Assembly (NCBI RefSeq): GCF_901827185.1
Contig: NZ_LR594671.1
Location: 3,596,001 to 3,660,000 of the forward strand
Length of the DNA stretch: 64,000 nucleotides
Direction: 5' to 3'
Origin: Variovorax sp. PBL-E5
GTDB taxonomy: Bacteria > Pseudomonadota > Gammaproteobacteria > Burkholderiales > Burkholderiaceae_C
The position numbers and the translations under genes were made by a program. Of the stretch, positions 51,898-62,602 are shown one piece after another; the first letter of the stretch is position 1, and every line of letters starts with the position of its first letter. The notes under the pieces are model-generated. The model had not been told where the DNA came from. It saw only the letters and a list, made by a program, of their open reading frames with translations, and made no database searches.

Positions 51898-54577
51898 TGC
51901 CCAAGGCCAGCCCGTCGCGATCCGTCGCGAGGACTATGCCGCCCCCGCCTACTGGATCGACACCGTCGAGCTGACCTTCGACCTCGATCCGGCCAAGACG
52001 CGCGTGCTCAACCGCATGCGCCTGCGCCGCAATCCCGACGTGCACGCGCAGCCGCTGCGCCTGGACGGCGATGAGCTCAACCTCGCGCGCGTGCTGGTCG
52101 ACGGCCAGGGCGCGTCCTTCCGCATGGAGGCCGACCAGCTCGTGATCGACAACCTGCCCGAGACCTTCGAGCTCGAGATCTTCACCACCTGCTGCCCGTC
52201 CAAGAACACCAAGCTCATGGGCCTGTTCGTCAGCGAGGACACCTTCTTCACCCAGTGCGAGGCCGAGGGCTTCCGCCGCATCACCTACTTCCTCGACCGG
52301 CCCGACGTGATGGCCAGCTACACGGTCACGCTGCGCGCTGCCAAAGCAACCTATCCCGTGCTGCTGTCGAACGGCAACCTGGTCGAGCAAGGCGAGCTGC
52401 CCGAGGGCCGCCACTTCGCGAAATGGGTCGATCCTTTCAAGAAGCCGAGCTACCTGTTCGCGCTGGTCGCCGGCAAGCTGGTGGCGCGCGAGCAGCGCAT
52501 CCGCGCGCGCAACGGCCGCGACCATCTGCTGCAGGTCTACGTGCGCGCCGGCGACCTCGACAAGACCGAGCACGCGATGAACTCGCTGATCCACTCGGTG
52601 ACCTGGGACGAGGCGCGCTTCGGCCTGCCGCTGGACCTCGACCGCTTCATGATCGTCGCCACCAGCGACTTCAACATGGGCGCGATGGAGAACAAGGGAC
52701 TGAACATCTTCAACACGAAGTACGTTCTGGCCAACCAGGCCACCGCCACCGATGCCGACTACGGCAACATCGAAAGCGTGGTCGGCCACGAGTACTTCCA
52801 CAACTGGAGCGGCGACCGCGTGACCTGCCGCGACTGGTTCCAGCTCTCGCTCAAGGAAGGCCTCACGGTGTTCCGCGACCAGGAGTTCAGCCAGGACCTG
52901 TGCGCCGACGCCTCGGCGCGCGCCGTCAAGCGCATCGAGGACGTGCGCGTGCTGCGCACCGCGCAGTTCCCCGAGGACGCGGGGCCGATGGCGCATCCGG
53001 TGCGGCCCGACAGCTACATCGAGATCAGCAACTTCTATACCGTCACCATCTACGAGAAGGGTGCCGAGGTGGTGCGCATGATGCAGACGCTGGTCGGCCG
53101 CAAGGGCTTCGAGCGCGGCATCACGCTGTACTTCGAGCGCCACGACGGCCAGGCCGTGACCTGCGACGACTTCGCGCAGGCCATCGCCGATGCCAACCCC
53201 GACTCCGACCTCGCACGCCTCCTGCCGCAGTTCAAGCGCTGGTACGGCCAGGCCGGCACGCCGCGCCTCGCGGCCCAGGGCGTGTACGACGCGCAGGCCC
53301 GCACCTACACGCTGAACTTCATCCAGAGCTGCCCGCCGACGCCGGGCCAGCCGGTGAAGGAAGCCTTCGTGATTCCGGTCAACCTCGGCCTGCTGAGCGC
53401 CGACGGCCGCGAACTGCCGCTGCGGCTCGAGGGCGAACAGAGCGCCAGCCAGGGCACGCGCACGCTGGTTCTCACTCGCGACAGCGAGCAGGTCGTCTTC
53501 GTCGACGTCGATGCCGAGCCGGTGCCCTCGATCCTGCGCGGCTTCAGCGCGCCGGTGATCCTCGACCACGACTACAGCGACCAACAGCTGCTCACGCTGC
53601 TGGCCAACGACCCCGACCCCTTCAACCGCTGGGAAGCCGGCCAGCGCCTGGCGCTGCGCTCGGCGATGCAGGCGATCAACGCGCCCGCCGCCGACGGCAC
53701 GCAGGCGTTGCTCGGCGATGCGTACATCGAAGCGATGCGCCGCGTGCTGCGCGATCCGAAGCTCGATGCCGCGTTCAAGGATCTGGTGCTCACCCTGCCC
53801 TCCGAGACCTACATCGCCGAGCACCTGGAATCGGTCGATCCGCAGCGCGTGCACGCGGTGCGCGAAGGCATGCGCGCGCAGCTGGCCACCGCGCTCTTCG
53901 CCGAATGGGAAGAGGCCTACGCGCAGAACCACGACACCGGCGCCTACCGGCCCGACCCGGCCTCGTCGGGCCGCCGCGCGCTCGCGGGCCTGGCCCTCGC
54001 CCACCTGTGCCTCGCGGCGCGCGCCTCGGGCGATGCCGTGTGGCCAGGCAAGACGCTGCAGCGCTTCAAGGACGCCGGCAACATGACCGACCGCTTCAAT
54101 GCGCTGAGCGCGCTGGTCTCCTCGGGCCATGCATTGGCAGCGCAGGCGCTGGCGCGCTTCCACGCCATCTTCAAAGACGAGGCGCTGGTGATCGACAAGT
54201 GGTTCTCGCTGCAGGCCGGCGCGCCCGACCGCGGCGGCGACATCCTGCCGCTGGTCAAACAGCTGATGAAGCACCCCGACTTCTCGATCAAGAACCCGAA
54301 CCGCGCGCGCAGCGTGATCTTCAGCTATTGCAGCGCCAACCCCGGCGCGCTGCACCGGCCCGATGCCGCGGGCTACGTGTTCTGGAGCGACCGCGTGATC
54401 GAGCTCGACGCCATCAACCCGCAGGTGGCCGCACGGCTCGCGCGCGCGCTCGACCGCTGGAGCAAGCTGGCCGAGCCGTACCGCAGCGCGGCGCGCGAGG
54501 CGATCGCGCGCGTGGCCGCCAAACCCGACCTCAGCAAGGACACGCACGAAGTCGTCACACGAGCGCTGGCGGGCTGA
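51884..54577 (+). CDS. pepN: Aminopeptidase N (M1 family)
   Basis: The 897-residue zinc peptidase removes N-terminal residues from peptides in the cytoplasm. The GAMEN motif ([11 protein letters not shown]) and the zinc site [19 protein letters not shown], with the downstream Glu, are present. Length and C-terminal helical domain match E. coli PepN. A ggaga ribosome site precedes the chosen ATG. fbp follows 35 bp downstream. Confidence 0.96.
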   Translation: MLLRDAQGQPVAIRREDYAAPAYWIDTVELTFDLDPAKTRVLNRMRLRRNPDVHAQPLRLDGDELNLARVLVDGQGASFRMEADQLVIDNLPETFELEIFTTCCPSKNTKLMGLFVSEDTFFTQCEAEGFRRITYFLDRPDVMASYTVTLRAAKATYPVLLSNGNLVEQGELPEGRHFAKWVDPFKKPSYLFALVAGKLVAREQRIRARNGRDHLLQVYVRAGDLDKTEHAMNSLIHSVTWDEARFGLPLDLDRFMIVATSDFNMGAMENKGLNIFNTKYVLANQATATDADYGNIESVVGHEYFHNWSGDRVTCRDWFQLSLKEGLTVFRDQEFSQDLCADASARAVKRIEDVRVLRTAQFPEDAGPMAHPVRPDSYIEISNFYTVTIYEKGAEVVRMMQTLVGRKGFERGITLYFERHDGQAVTCDDFAQAIADANPDSDLARLLPQFKRWYGQAGTPRLAAQGVYDAQARTYTLNFIQSCPPTPGQPVKEAFVIPVNLGLLSADGRELPLRLEGEQSASQGTRTLVLTRDSEQVVFVDVDAEPVPSILRGFSAPVILDHDYSDQQLLTLLANDPDPFNRWEAGQRLALRSAMQAINAPAADGTQALLGDAYIEAMRRVLRDPKLDAAFKDLVLTLPSETYIAEHLESVDPQRVHAVREGMRAQLATALFAEWEEAYAQNHDTGAYRPDPASSGRRALAGLALAHLCLAARASGDAVWPGKTLQRFKDAGNMTDRFNALSALVSSGHALAAQALARFHAIFKDEALVIDKWFSLQAGAPDRGGDILPLVKQLMKHPDFSIKNPNRARSVIFSYCSANPGALHRPDAAGYVFWSDRVIELDAINPQVAARLARALDRWSKLAEPYRSAAREAIARVAAKPDLSKDTHEVVTRALAG

Positions 54578-54612
54578 GCCTCGGCCGCGAACCATTTCTC
54601 TCTGATTCATCC

Positions 54613-55626
54613 ATGGCTCAACACCACAAGATTTCACTCACCCGCTACCTCGTCGAACAGCAACGCGCCGACGGCCTCATCCCCGGGCAACTGCGCCTCC
54701 TGCTCGAAGTCGTCGCGCGCGCCTGCAAAAGCATCAGCCAGGCCGTCAACAAGGGCGCGCTCGGCGGCGTGCTCGGCACGGCCGAGAGCGAGAACGTGCA
54801 GGGCGAGATCCAGAAGAAGCTCGACATCATCGCCAACGAGGTGCTGATCGAGGCCAACGAATGGGGCGGCCACCTCGCCGCCATGGCCAGCGAGGAAATG
54901 GACAGCATCTACGTGGTGCCCAACCGCTACCCGCAGGGCGAATACCTGCTGCTGTTCGACCCGCTCGACGGCTCCAGCAACATCGACGTCAACGTCAGCA
55001 TCGGCACCATCTTCAGCGTGCTCAAGAAGCCCGACGACACGCCTGGCGTGCAGGAGTCCGACTTCCTGCAGGCCGGCAGCCGGCAGGTCGCCGCGGGCTA
55101 CTGCATCTACGGCCCGCAGACCACGCTGGTGCTGACCGTGGGCGCCGGCGTCGCCATGTTCACCCTCGACCGCGAGCAGGGCTCCTTCATGCTCACGCAG
55201 GAGGACATCCAGATCCCGGCCGACACGAAGGAATTCGCGGTCAACATGAGCAACATGCGCCACTGGGACGCCCCCGTGAAGCGCTACATCGACGAATGCC
55301 TGGCCGGCAAGGAAGGCCCGCGCGGCAAGGACTTCAACATGCGCTGGATCGCCAGCATGGTCGCCGACGTGCACCGCATCCTGATGCGCGGCGGCGTCTT
55401 CATGTACCCCTGGGACAAGCGCGAGCCCGAGAAGGCCGGCAAGCTGCGCCTGATGTACGAGGCCAACCCCATGAGCTGGCTGGTCGAACAGGCCGGCGGT
55501 GCCGCCACCAACGGGCGGCAACGGATCCTCGACCTGGCGCCGACGAAGCTCCATGAGCGGGTGGCGGTGGTGCTTGGATCGAAGAATGAGGTCGAGCGGC
55601 TGACCGGGTACCACGAACCGCTATAA
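54613..55626 (+). CDS. fbp: Class 1 fructose-1,6-bisphosphatase
   Basis: The 337-residue enzyme hydrolyses fructose-1,6-bisphosphate in gluconeogenesis or the Calvin cycle. The metal-binding signature [15 protein letters not shown] and the C-terminal substrate site [15 protein letters not shown] are intact. Codon use is typical for the region. The promoter of tRNA-Thr lies in its last codons. Confidence 0.97.
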   Translation: MAQHHKISLTRYLVEQQRADGLIPGQLRLLLEVVARACKSISQAVNKGALGGVLGTAESENVQGEIQKKLDIIANEVLIEANEWGGHLAAMASEEMDSIYVVPNRYPQGEYLLLFDPLDGSSNIDVNVSIGTIFSVLKKPDDTPGVQESDFLQAGSRQVAAGYCIYGPQTTLVLTVGAGVAMFTLDREQGSFMLTQEDIQIPADTKEFAVNMSNMRHWDAPVKRYIDECLAGKEGPRGKDFNMRWIASMVADVHRILMRGGVFMYPWDKREPEKAGKLRLMYEANPMSWLVEQAGGAATNGRQRILDLAPTKLHERVAVVLGSKNEVERLTGYHEPL

Positions 55627-55627
55627 T
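55600..55627 (+). promoter_or_regulatory. Promoter of tRNA-Thr
   Basis: A perfect TATAAT at 55622–55627 is preceded, 16 bp upstream, by CTGACC. The -10 element lies 10 bp before the tRNA, so transcription would begin just ahead of the mature 5' end. The promoter sits inside the fbp coding end. Confidence 0.75.
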
Positions 55628-55637
55628 CGCGGGCTTA

Positions 55638-55713
55638 GCCGGTGTAGCTCAGTCGGTAGAGCAGCTCATTCGTAATGAGAAGGTCGGGTGTTCGATTCAT
55701 CTCTCCGGCACCA
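55638..55713 (+). tRNA. tRNA-Thr (CGT)
   Basis: Cloverleaf of 76 nt with encoded CCA. The anticodon arm is CTCAT-TCGTAAT-GAG with anticodon CGT. The acceptor stem has a T·T mismatch at position 6–67 and the T stem has G·T pairs. These tRNAs are common integration sites for mobile DNA. Confidence 0.95.
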
Positions 55714-55721
55714 ATATAGAT

Positions 55722-55760
55722 AAGGCCCTGTTGCTGTCCAGACGATAACAACGGGGCCTT
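55722..55760 (+). terminator. Terminator after tRNA-Thr
   Basis: AAGGCCC-TGTTG pairs with CAAC-GGGGCCTT around a short loop and is followed by TCTC. It ends the tRNA-Thr transcript eight bases after the CCA end. Confidence 0.8.
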
Positions 55761-55882
55761 TCTCATTGGCGATGTAACGGTCGATCTAAAAGAACTTTGG
55801 GGCCGAGAGTTGACCCTCCCTTGGTTTTACGTACAGCAAGAAGTTGAACACCTCGGATGTATGGAGGCTGGGCCAAAACCGT

Positions 55883-56177
55883 TCAGACGCCCTTGCAAAG
55901 CTCTTCGCGAATGGCCTTTCTGACCACGGTCTCCAGCGACTCCGCGTCGATCGCGTGCTTGAGCGCATCGTTGATCAAGGTCTGATAGCCACGGTCGCCT
56001 GCCTTCTCTTTGAAGTACTCGACCACCGCGCCGTCGAGGAAGATATTGACGCGCTGTTTGCGCGGTAGCACCTGCCCGCCGGCCGCGCTTGCGTAGTACG
56101 AGCTTGTTGGCCTTGATGTCTGCCGCGCGCAGTGGCGCATCATCATCGATGGTTGTCATGGTAGATTTTTTGCTCAT
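55883..56177 (-). pseudogene. BrnA-like antitoxin, frameshifted remnant
   Basis: The N-terminal part (MSKKSTMTTIDDDAPLRAAD to KLVLRKR) is in one frame. The DNA-binding part (KQRVNIFLDGAVVEYFKEKA and GYQTLINDALKHAI) is in another, with the shift near 56078–56088. Together they make one BrnA-type antitoxin of about 97 residues. It overlaps the end of the BrnT-like remnant, the usual toxin-then-antitoxin order. Both genes are damaged, so this is a decayed toxin–antitoxin pair. The exact shift point cannot be fixed. Confidence 0.65.
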
Positions 56178-56388
56178 GTCGATCTGCCTTTCGCATCGAG
56201 ATAACGCGGATGTGGTCGCCTGTTTCCGTGGTCTCGATCACCTCGATCGTGCCCTCCAGCGGGCCCAGCGTTACGAATCGCTCTTCGTCGTAGCCGAACC
56301 GCCGATCCTCGAAAGGCACGGTCTGCCCGGTTTCGATCACCTGCTGCGCGTCCGCCAGATCGAAGCCGTGCTTCGTGAGATTGGTGGC
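56143..56388 (-). pseudogene. BrnT-like toxin, 5'-truncated
   Basis: The frame reads ATNLTKHGFDLADAQQVIE, RRFGYDEERFVTLGPLEG and IRVISMRKADRHEQKIY, which is the BrnT ribonuclease toxin from the KHG motif onward. A stop codon at 56389–56391 lies directly upstream, and the family's first residues with the initiating Met are absent. The only in-frame start candidate is an internal GTG. The toxin is therefore probably inactive. Confidence 0.65.
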
Positions 56389-56447
56389 TCAACACACTAC
56401 ATCGCAATCGCAGACATGCCCGAACGGGCCGCCATCCTGCACCACAC

Positions 56448-57443
56448 CTAATCGAGCCGCATCCCCAGGCTGCGAACCAACACGCGATTGCGCCGCCGGT
56501 CCTCGGCCGCTTCCCACGCGAAGGCCTCGACGCTGCCGTGCGCCGCGATGTTGTGCGCCACGCGCAGCCGCGCGATCAGGAGTTCGCTGTCGAGCGCGCG
56601 GTTGATCTCGGCATTGAGCCGCTCCACCACCGCGGCCGGCGTGCGCGCCGGCGCGAAGATGCCGAACAGCGACACGAGGTTGGCTTGCGGATAGCCGAGC
56701 TCGGCCAGCGTCGGCACCTCGGGCAGCACGTCGAGCCGCTCGGGCGCGCCGACGGCCAGCGCACGCAGGCGGCCTGCGCGCAGATACTGCAATTGCAGCG
56801 CGGCGACGTTGGTCGACAGCACCTCGAACTGCCCGCCGAGCGCATCGTTGAGCTGCTGGCCGCCGCCCTGGTAAGGCACGTGCGTGATCGCGATGCGGCT
56901 CTGCATGCGCACCTGCGCCAGCACCATGTGGCCGACGGTCGCCACGCCCGAGCTGGCCCAGCGCACGGCGCCCGGATTCGCGCGCGCCTGCGCGATCAGG
57001 TCGTCGAAGCTGTGTCCCTCGAAGGCCGGCGTGGCGGCCACCAGCACCGGCGTGCGCATCGCGCTCGCGACGGGCACCACGGTATGCAGCGGGTCGGCGG
57101 CGGTGTGCACGAGCAGCGGATGCAGCGTGACCGGGCTCAGCGCGGAAAAGGCCAGCGTGTGGCCGTCGGGTGCCGCGCGGGCCAGCGCCTCGATGCCGAC
57201 GCTGCCGCCCGCGCCGGCCCGGTTCTCCACCAGCACCGGCACGCCGAGCGCAGGCGTGAGCTGTTCGGCCAGCGCACGCGCCGTCGCATCGCTCACGCCG
57301 CCTGCGGGATAGACCACCAGCAGCCGCACCGGCCGGCTCGGCCAGGGCGCGGCTTCCGGCGCCGCACGCAACGCGGGTGCGATGCCCTGCAAGGCCGCGC
57401 TGCCCAGCGCCAGCCGCGCGAGATCGCGGCGCCGCAGGCTCAT
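56448..57443 (-). CDS. Bug family tripartite tricarboxylate transporter substrate-binding protein
   Basis: The 331-residue periplasmic binding protein has a signal with an RRR start and cleavage near LRAAPEAA. Family landmarks are PVRLLVVYPAGGVSDATARALA, VLVENRAGAGGSVG, ITHVPYQGGGQQLNDAL and a C-terminal VPTLAELGYP. Bug proteins bind carboxylates and are abundant in Burkholderiales, often without a matching permease nearby, as here. Its ATG overlaps the LysR stop, so it is coupled to that regulator. Confidence 0.93.
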   Translation of the reverse strand: MSLRRRDLARLALGSAALQGIAPALRAAPEAAPWPSRPVRLLVVYPAGGVSDATARALAEQLTPALGVPVLVENRAGAGGSVGIEALARAAPDGHTLAFSALSPVTLHPLLVHTAADPLHTVVPVASAMRTPVLVAATPAFEGHSFDDLIAQARANPGAVRWASSGVATVGHMVLAQVRMQSRIAITHVPYQGGGQQLNDALGGQFEVLSTNVAALQLQYLRAGRLRALAVGAPERLDVLPEVPTLAELGYPQANLVSLFGIFAPARTPAAVVERLNAEINRALDSELLIARLRVAHNIAAHGSVEAFAWEAAEDRRRNRVLVRSLGMRLD

Positions 57444-58351
57444 CGTGCCGCGAGCTCGCGCAGCAGTGCCGCGAAGTGGCGCGCCGGAAGGTTGTCTTCG
57501 TCGTTGCGGCGAACGAGCGTGATCGGCGCATCCAGCGCGCCGCTGCCGGCCAGCGCGCAGTAGGTGATCGCGTGCGCGTGGGCGCCGGTCATCGAGGCCG
57601 GCACTACCGACAGCCCGACGCCCGCGGCGACGAGGTTGAGGTTGGTCATCATGCGATCGACCTCGGCCACCACGCGCGGCTGCAGCCCTTTCGCGTGGCA
57701 CAGCGCGAGCAGGTCGGCATAGAGGCCGGGTGCGCCGGGCCGGCGCACGAGGATCAGCCCTTCGGCACACAGCTGCGCGAGCGACAGCGGCCGCGCGCGC
57801 TTGCCCACGCGCGCGAGCGCATAGCGATGGTCGCTCGGCATCGCGACCACGACGGGCTCGCGCAGCAGCGTCTCGAACAGCAAGCCCTCGGGCCGCGCGA
57901 CCGGCACGCGCAAAAGGCCGCAATGCAGGCGGCCGGCCGCCAGCGCCTCGGTGAGTTCGGCCGCGTTGTTCTCGCGCAGCTGCAGCTCGACCTTGGGATA
58001 GGTGCGCCGAAAGGCGCGCAAGGCCTCGGGCATGAAGCGGTGGGCCGCGGCCGAGCTGGTGAAGCCGACCGACAGCGCGCCCTCCTGCCCTTGCGCGACG
58101 CGCGCCATGCGCTGCTGCATGGCCTCCATGTTCTGCAGCATGCGCGTGGCCTCGATCTGGAACTGGCGGCCCGCCTCGGTCAGCGCGACGCCGCGCGGAT
58201 GGCGGCGGAACAGCTCGACGCCGAGCTCGCGCTCGAGCGCCTTGATCTGCTGGCTGAGCGGCGGCTGCTGGATGCCGAGATTTTCCGCGGCGCGTGTCAT
58301 GTGGCCGGTCTCGGCCACGGCCGCGAAGTAGCGAAGCGGTCTCATCTCCAT
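57440..58351 (-). CDS. LysR family transcriptional regulator
   Basis: The 303-residue protein has a LysR winged helix at the N-terminus (RYFAAVAETGHMTRAAENLGIQQPPLSQQI) and a type 2 periplasmic-binding-like effector domain. The ATG at 58351 is preferred; the next ATG two codons in is possible, and the frame runs open to 58468. It is divergent from the tannase-like gene, with 120 bp between, the classic layout for LysR control of the neighbouring operon and of itself. The inducer is unknown. Confidence 0.93.
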   Translation of the reverse strand: MEMRPLRYFAAVAETGHMTRAAENLGIQQPPLSQQIKALERELGVELFRRHPRGVALTEAGRQFQIEATRMLQNMEAMQQRMARVAQGQEGALSVGFTSSAAAHRFMPEALRAFRRTYPKVELQLRENNAAELTEALAAGRLHCGLLRVPVARPEGLLFETLLREPVVVAMPSDHRYALARVGKRARPLSLAQLCAEGLILVRRPGAPGLYADLLALCHAKGLQPRVVAEVDRMMTNLNLVAAGVGLSVVPASMTGAHAHAITYCALAGSGALDAPITLVRRNDEDNLPARHFAALLRELAAR

Positions 58352-58471
58352 ATTTTTTTCATATCGAAAGTGGCTCTTTATTTTATTTGACGCTAAGTCA
58401 CCCTGCCAACTATCTTCGGCCCGCCCTTCATTCAAGAGGCCCTGCGAGGCCTCGCGCCGGAGACACACACC

Positions 58472-61222
58472 ATGCGCCTGTCGCGCCTTTCTTCATCCTT
58501 GCGTTCGATGCGCCATGCCGGCGCACGCCTGTGCATCCTCGGCCTGTCCGCGATGCTTGCCGCCTGCGGCGGCGGGGGCGGCGGAGGCAACGGCTTCGCG
58601 CTGCTGCCGCCGTCGAGCGGCACGGCCACGCCGCCTGCAGGCGGCTCCGAGCCGGATGAACCGATCACGCCGCCCGGCACGCCCGTCGTGCCGGTCGCGA
58701 GCTGCGCCTCGCTCGCCGGCATGGCCATCGGCGCCGGCCAGATCGGCCTGCCGACGCAGGGCGCCGTCGTCACCAGCGCCAACGCCATCGCGGCCGCCGA
58801 TGCCGGCAACGTGTCGGGCGACTACTGCCAGCTGCGCGGCACGATCCAGCCGGTCGATCCGCAGGCGCCCGCGATCACCTTCGCGGTCAACCTGCCGGAC
58901 GCATGGAACCGCAAGGTGATCCACTTCGGCGGCGGCGGCTTCGACGGCGTGCTGATCGACGGCACCGAGCCCGTGCGCTTCGGCCCGGCCGACAAGCCGA
59001 CGCCGCTGGCGCTCGGCTACGCCACCTTCGGCGACGATGCCGGCCACCAGAGCAGCAGCATCACCGACGGCAAGTTCGCCGCCAACGACGAGGCGCTCGC
59101 CAACTACGGCGGCCAGTCGCTCAAGAAGACGCACGACGTGGCACTGCTGCTGGTGAAGGCGCGCTACGGCACCGCGCCGGCCAAGGCCTATTTCCTCGGC
59201 ACCTCGACCGGCGGGCGCGACGCGCTCTTGCACATCCAGCGCTGGCCGAACGACTACGACGGCGTGATCGCCAACGAGCCCGCGCTCAACTACACCGGCA
59301 CGCGGCTGTCGAACGTCGCGGTCGGCCGCGCGCTCTATGCCAACGGCGGCGTGGGCTGGGTCAACCTCGCCAAGACGCTGCTGGTGCAGAAGACCGTGCT
59401 GGCGGCCTGCGACCGGCTCGATGGCGCGACCGACGGCATCGTCAGCAACGTCGAGAGCTGCCGCCAGCTCAACGCACAGGTCCTGGCCTCGCTGCGCTGC
59501 GCGGGCGGCACCGACAACGGCGACACCTGCCTGTCGGATCCGCAGCTCGCGAGCATCCGCGCGATCGAGTCGCCGCTGGTCTTCACCCACTACACGCTGG
59601 CCAACGGCGTGACGCGTGCGGGCGGCTACAACCTGCTCGAAGGTGCGCTGGTGGCCGGCCCCTTCACGTCGCGTGACCTCGGCACGCGCGCGGTGCCGGG
59701 CAATCCGGCGAGCACGGCCGATGCCAACATGTACGTCACCGGCGACCAATGGGCCAAGTACTTCGTGACGCGCAACGCGAGCTTCGACACGCTCACGCTC
59801 GACCCGCTGGACCCGGGCGCCTACACCGCGCGCGTGGCCGCGGTCTCGGCCATCACCGATGCGACCAACGCCGACCTCTCGCCCTTTCTCGCGCACGGCG
59901 GTCGGCTGATCATGATGCAGGGCCTGGCCGACGAGGTGATCAGCAACAACTCGACCATCGACTACTACGGCCGCCTCATCGCGACGCTGGGACAGGCCGC
60001 GGTCGACCAGGGCATCCGCTTCTACACCGTGCCGGGCATGGGCCATGGCACCGGCGTCTTCATCCCCGCCTGGGATTCGCTCGCGGCGCTGGAGAACTGG
60101 GTCGAGCATGGCCTCGCGCCCGCGACCGGCGTGGTCGCCGACAGCGTGGCCGGCACCTATGGCCGCACGCGGCCGCTGTGCCAGTTCCCGGCCTGGCCCA
60201 AGTTCAAGGGCAGCGGCAGCATGGACGCGGCGGTCAACTACAGCTGCGTGCAGGAGGTCGGTGACCCGCTCGCCTGTCCGAACCTGCCGGCCAGCGCGAC
60301 CACGTACAAGGGCGGCGACCTGTTCGGCGAAGAGCTCAGCCTGGCGGTCGATCCCACCACGCTGCACTACACCGTCACCATCGATGCGAGCCTGCAGCGC
60401 GCGGCCGGCACGCAGCGCAACGGCACGCTGGTGTCCAACGGCAACTGCAACTACACGAGCGGCGAGAACGGCGCCGGCTTCACCTTCGGCGCGGGCGGCG
60501 CGGTGCAGGGCGGCGTCGCGGCGCCGACGGGTGCGAGCTTCGTGCCGCTGATCGCGTTCCAGAACACCTTCCAGAACGCCGCGACACCGGCGGTGTTCAA
60601 TCCGGTGGCCAACATCTTCAACGTGGTCGGCGTGCAGTACGGCAGCGCCGGTGCCGCGAGCGCCTACACGGCCTCGTCGCGCGTACGCAATGCGGGCACC
60701 TTCCAGTCGTGCCAGGCCCCGGTCAGCGGCGGCTTCATCACCTACGACGCCAACTGCACCTCGACCACCAAGGGCTACCTCACGTACAACAGTGCGCGCA
60801 ACGCCTTCGACATGCTGGCCACCTCGCCGACCGGCGGCGCGGTGACCACCGGCGGCACGCCGAGCGGCTCGGCGATCTTCGGGCAGGTCGGCGCAGTCAC
60901 GGTGCCGATCTTCCTGGTGCGCGAATCGGCGACCAGCTATGGCATGCGCCTCTATGCACCGCAGACCACGCTGAGCCCGGGCACGGCCGACGGGCACTTC
61001 GTCACCGCCGACAACAACGGCGGCGCCTCGGAAGCCACGGTGAGCGGCAGCAGTTTCAACCTCGGCGGCGCGAGCGGCACGCTGGCTTACGACAACCCGG
61101 TGCTCGGCGTGGTGCAGAGCACCGGCACGAGCGCGGGCAACCTCATCTACAACGCCGGCCTGCTGGGCTTCGTTCCTGCCAGCGGCACCGGCGCCGTTCT
61201 TCAACTCGGAGTCCGCAATTGA
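58472..61222 (+). CDS. Tannase/feruloyl esterase family lipoprotein with C-terminal extension
   Basis: The 916-residue protein has a lipoprotein signal ([12 protein letters not shown]). A tannase-family alpha/beta-hydrolase domain covers about 60–560, with serine in [14 protein letters not shown] near 243, aspartate in GLADEVIS near 486 and histidine in PGMGHGTG near 524. Family enzymes cleave gallate, ferulate or similar aromatic esters. The two cysteines of the usual CS-D-HC motif are replaced (T and G), so the disulfide that normally links Ser and His is absent. About 350 residues beyond the domain are unrecognised and Gly/Ala/Thr-rich. Substrate is unproven. Confidence 0.85.
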   Translation: MRLSRLSSSLRSMRHAGARLCILGLSAMLAACGGGGGGGNGFALLPPSSGTATPPAGGSEPDEPITPPGTPVVPVASCASLAGMAIGAGQIGLPTQGAVVTSANAIAAADAGNVSGDYCQLRGTIQPVDPQAPAITFAVNLPDAWNRKVIHFGGGGFDGVLIDGTEPVRFGPADKPTPLALGYATFGDDAGHQSSSITDGKFAANDEALANYGGQSLKKTHDVALLLVKARYGTAPAKAYFLGTSTGGRDALLHIQRWPNDYDGVIANEPALNYTGTRLSNVAVGRALYANGGVGWVNLAKTLLVQKTVLAACDRLDGATDGIVSNVESCRQLNAQVLASLRCAGGTDNGDTCLSDPQLASIRAIESPLVFTHYTLANGVTRAGGYNLLEGALVAGPFTSRDLGTRAVPGNPASTADANMYVTGDQWAKYFVTRNASFDTLTLDPLDPGAYTARVAAVSAITDATNADLSPFLAHGGRLIMMQGLADEVISNNSTIDYYGRLIATLGQAAVDQGIRFYTVPGMGHGTGVFIPAWDSLAALENWVEHGLAPATGVVADSVAGTYGRTRPLCQFPAWPKFKGSGSMDAAVNYSCVQEVGDPLACPNLPASATTYKGGDLFGEELSLAVDPTTLHYTVTIDASLQRAAGTQRNGTLVSNGNCNYTSGENGAGFTFGAGGAVQGGVAAPTGASFVPLIAFQNTFQNAATPAVFNPVANIFNVVGVQYGSAGAASAYTASSRVRNAGTFQSCQAPVSGGFITYDANCTSTTKGYLTYNSARNAFDMLATSPTGGAVTTGGTPSGSAIFGQVGAVTVPIFLVRESATSYGMRLYAPQTTLSPGTADGHFVTADNNGGASEATVSGSSFNLGGASGTLAYDNPVLGVVQSTGTSAGNLIYNAGLLGFVPASGTGAVLQLGVRN

Positions 61223-61224
61223 CC

Positions 61225-62562
61225 ATGTCCCTTTCAGCGCCGCCGCGCAAGCCGCCCCTCTACCGCTCCCTCTACGCCCAGGTGATCGCCGCGGTGATCA
61301 TCGGGGTGCTGCTGGGCCACTTCTACCCCTCGGTGGGCGAATCCATGAAGCCCCTGGGCGATGCCTTCATCAAGCTCATCAAGATGATGATCGCCCCCAT
61401 CATCTTCTGCACCGTCGTGGTCGGCATCGCCGGCATGGAGGACATGAAGAAAGTCGGCAAGACCGGCGGCCTGGCCCTGCTGTACTTCGAGGTCATGAGC
61501 ACCATCGCCCTGATCGTGGGCCTGCTGCTGGTCAACCTTCTGAAGCCCGGCGCCGGCATGAACGTCGACCCCGCCAGCATCGACACCAAGTCCATCGCCG
61601 CCTACACCGGCCCCGGCAAGATGCAGGGCACCGTCGACTTCCTCATCAACATCATCCCCAACACCCTGGTGGACGCCTTCGCCAAGGGCGAGATCCTGCA
61701 GGTGCTCCTGATCGCCATCCTGTTCGGCTTCGCGCTGCACCGCTTCGGCGGGCGCGGCACGCTGGTCTTCGACGTCATCGAGAAGGGCTCGCACGTGCTC
61801 TTCACCATCGTCAACTACATCATGAAGCTGGCCCCCTTCGGTGCCTTCGGCGCCATGGCCTTCACCATCGGCAAGTACGGCATCGGCTCGCTGTTCTCGC
61901 TGGGCAAGCTGATGGGCACCTTCTACCTGACGTGCCTGTTGTTCATCTTCGTGATCCTCGGGCTGGTGGCGCGCTTGCACGGATTCAGCATCTGGAAGTT
62001 CATCAAGTACATCAAGGAGGAGTTGCTGATCGTGCTGGGCACCTCGTCCTCCGAATCCGTGCTGCCGCGCATGATGGAGAAGATGGAGAACCTGGGGGCG
62101 AGGAAGACCTGCGTGGGGCTGGTGATCCCGACGGGCTATTCGTTCAACCTGGACGGCACGTCGATCTACCTGACGATGGCGGCGGTGTTCATCGCGCAGG
62201 CGACCAACACGCCGATGACGCTGGTGCAGGAGATCACGCTGCTGGCGGTGCTGGTGCTGACGTCCAAGGGAGCGGCGGGTGTGACGGGCAGCGGCTTCAT
62301 CGTGCTGGCGGCGACGCTGTCGGCGGTGGGGCACGTGCCGGTGGCGGGGCTGGCGCTGATCCTGGGGATCGACCGGTTCATGTCGGAGGCGCGCGCGCTG
62401 ACGAACCTGATCGGCAACGGGGTGGCCACGATCGTGGTGGCCAAGTGGACCAACGAACTGGACGAGGCGCGGCTGCAGGCGGGGCTCAACAACGAGAGCT
62501 GGATCGAGGCCCAGGAGCCCGAGGAAATCGTCAACGCGAAGACCGCGCACGTGGCACGCTGA
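61225..62562 (+). CDS. dctA: Dicarboxylate/amino acid:cation symporter (DctA)
   Basis: The 445-residue inner-membrane protein belongs to the glutamate/aspartate:cation symporter family. Landmarks are [17 protein letters not shown], the serine-rich [17 protein letters not shown], the NLDGTSIYL signature and [19 protein letters not shown]. It imports C4-dicarboxylates with protons or sodium. It starts 2 bp after the tannase-like gene, so the two are co-transcribed. The first half uses C-ending codons, the second half G-ending ones, changing near 61925. Confidence 0.96.
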   Translation: MSLSAPPRKPPLYRSLYAQVIAAVIIGVLLGHFYPSVGESMKPLGDAFIKLIKMMIAPIIFCTVVVGIAGMEDMKKVGKTGGLALLYFEVMSTIALIVGLLLVNLLKPGAGMNVDPASIDTKSIAAYTGPGKMQGTVDFLINIIPNTLVDAFAKGEILQVLLIAILFGFALHRFGGRGTLVFDVIEKGSHVLFTIVNYIMKLAPFGAFGAMAFTIGKYGIGSLFSLGKLMGTFYLTCLLFIFVILGLVARLHGFSIWKFIKYIKEELLIVLGTSSSESVLPRMMEKMENLGARKTCVGLVIPTGYSFNLDGTSIYLTMAAVFIAQATNTPMTLVQEITLLAVLVLTSKGAAGVTGSGFIVLAATLSAVGHVPVAGLALILGIDRFMSEARALTNLIGNGVATIVVAKWTNELDEARLQAGLNNESWIEAQEPEEIVNAKTAHVAR

Positions 62563-62602
62563 GGTCCGCGACACGATCCCGTCATCACGCAGGAGACATC
62601 CA

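Noticed and set aside
51581..54637. 1018-codon open frame opposite pepN
   Set aside because: Antisense to pepN, which has intact GAMEN and zinc motifs. The product is compositionally biased and meaningless.
58493..61204. 903-codon open frame opposite the tannase-like gene
   Set aside because: Antisense shadow; the plus strand has a lipoprotein signal and a serine-hydrolase triad.
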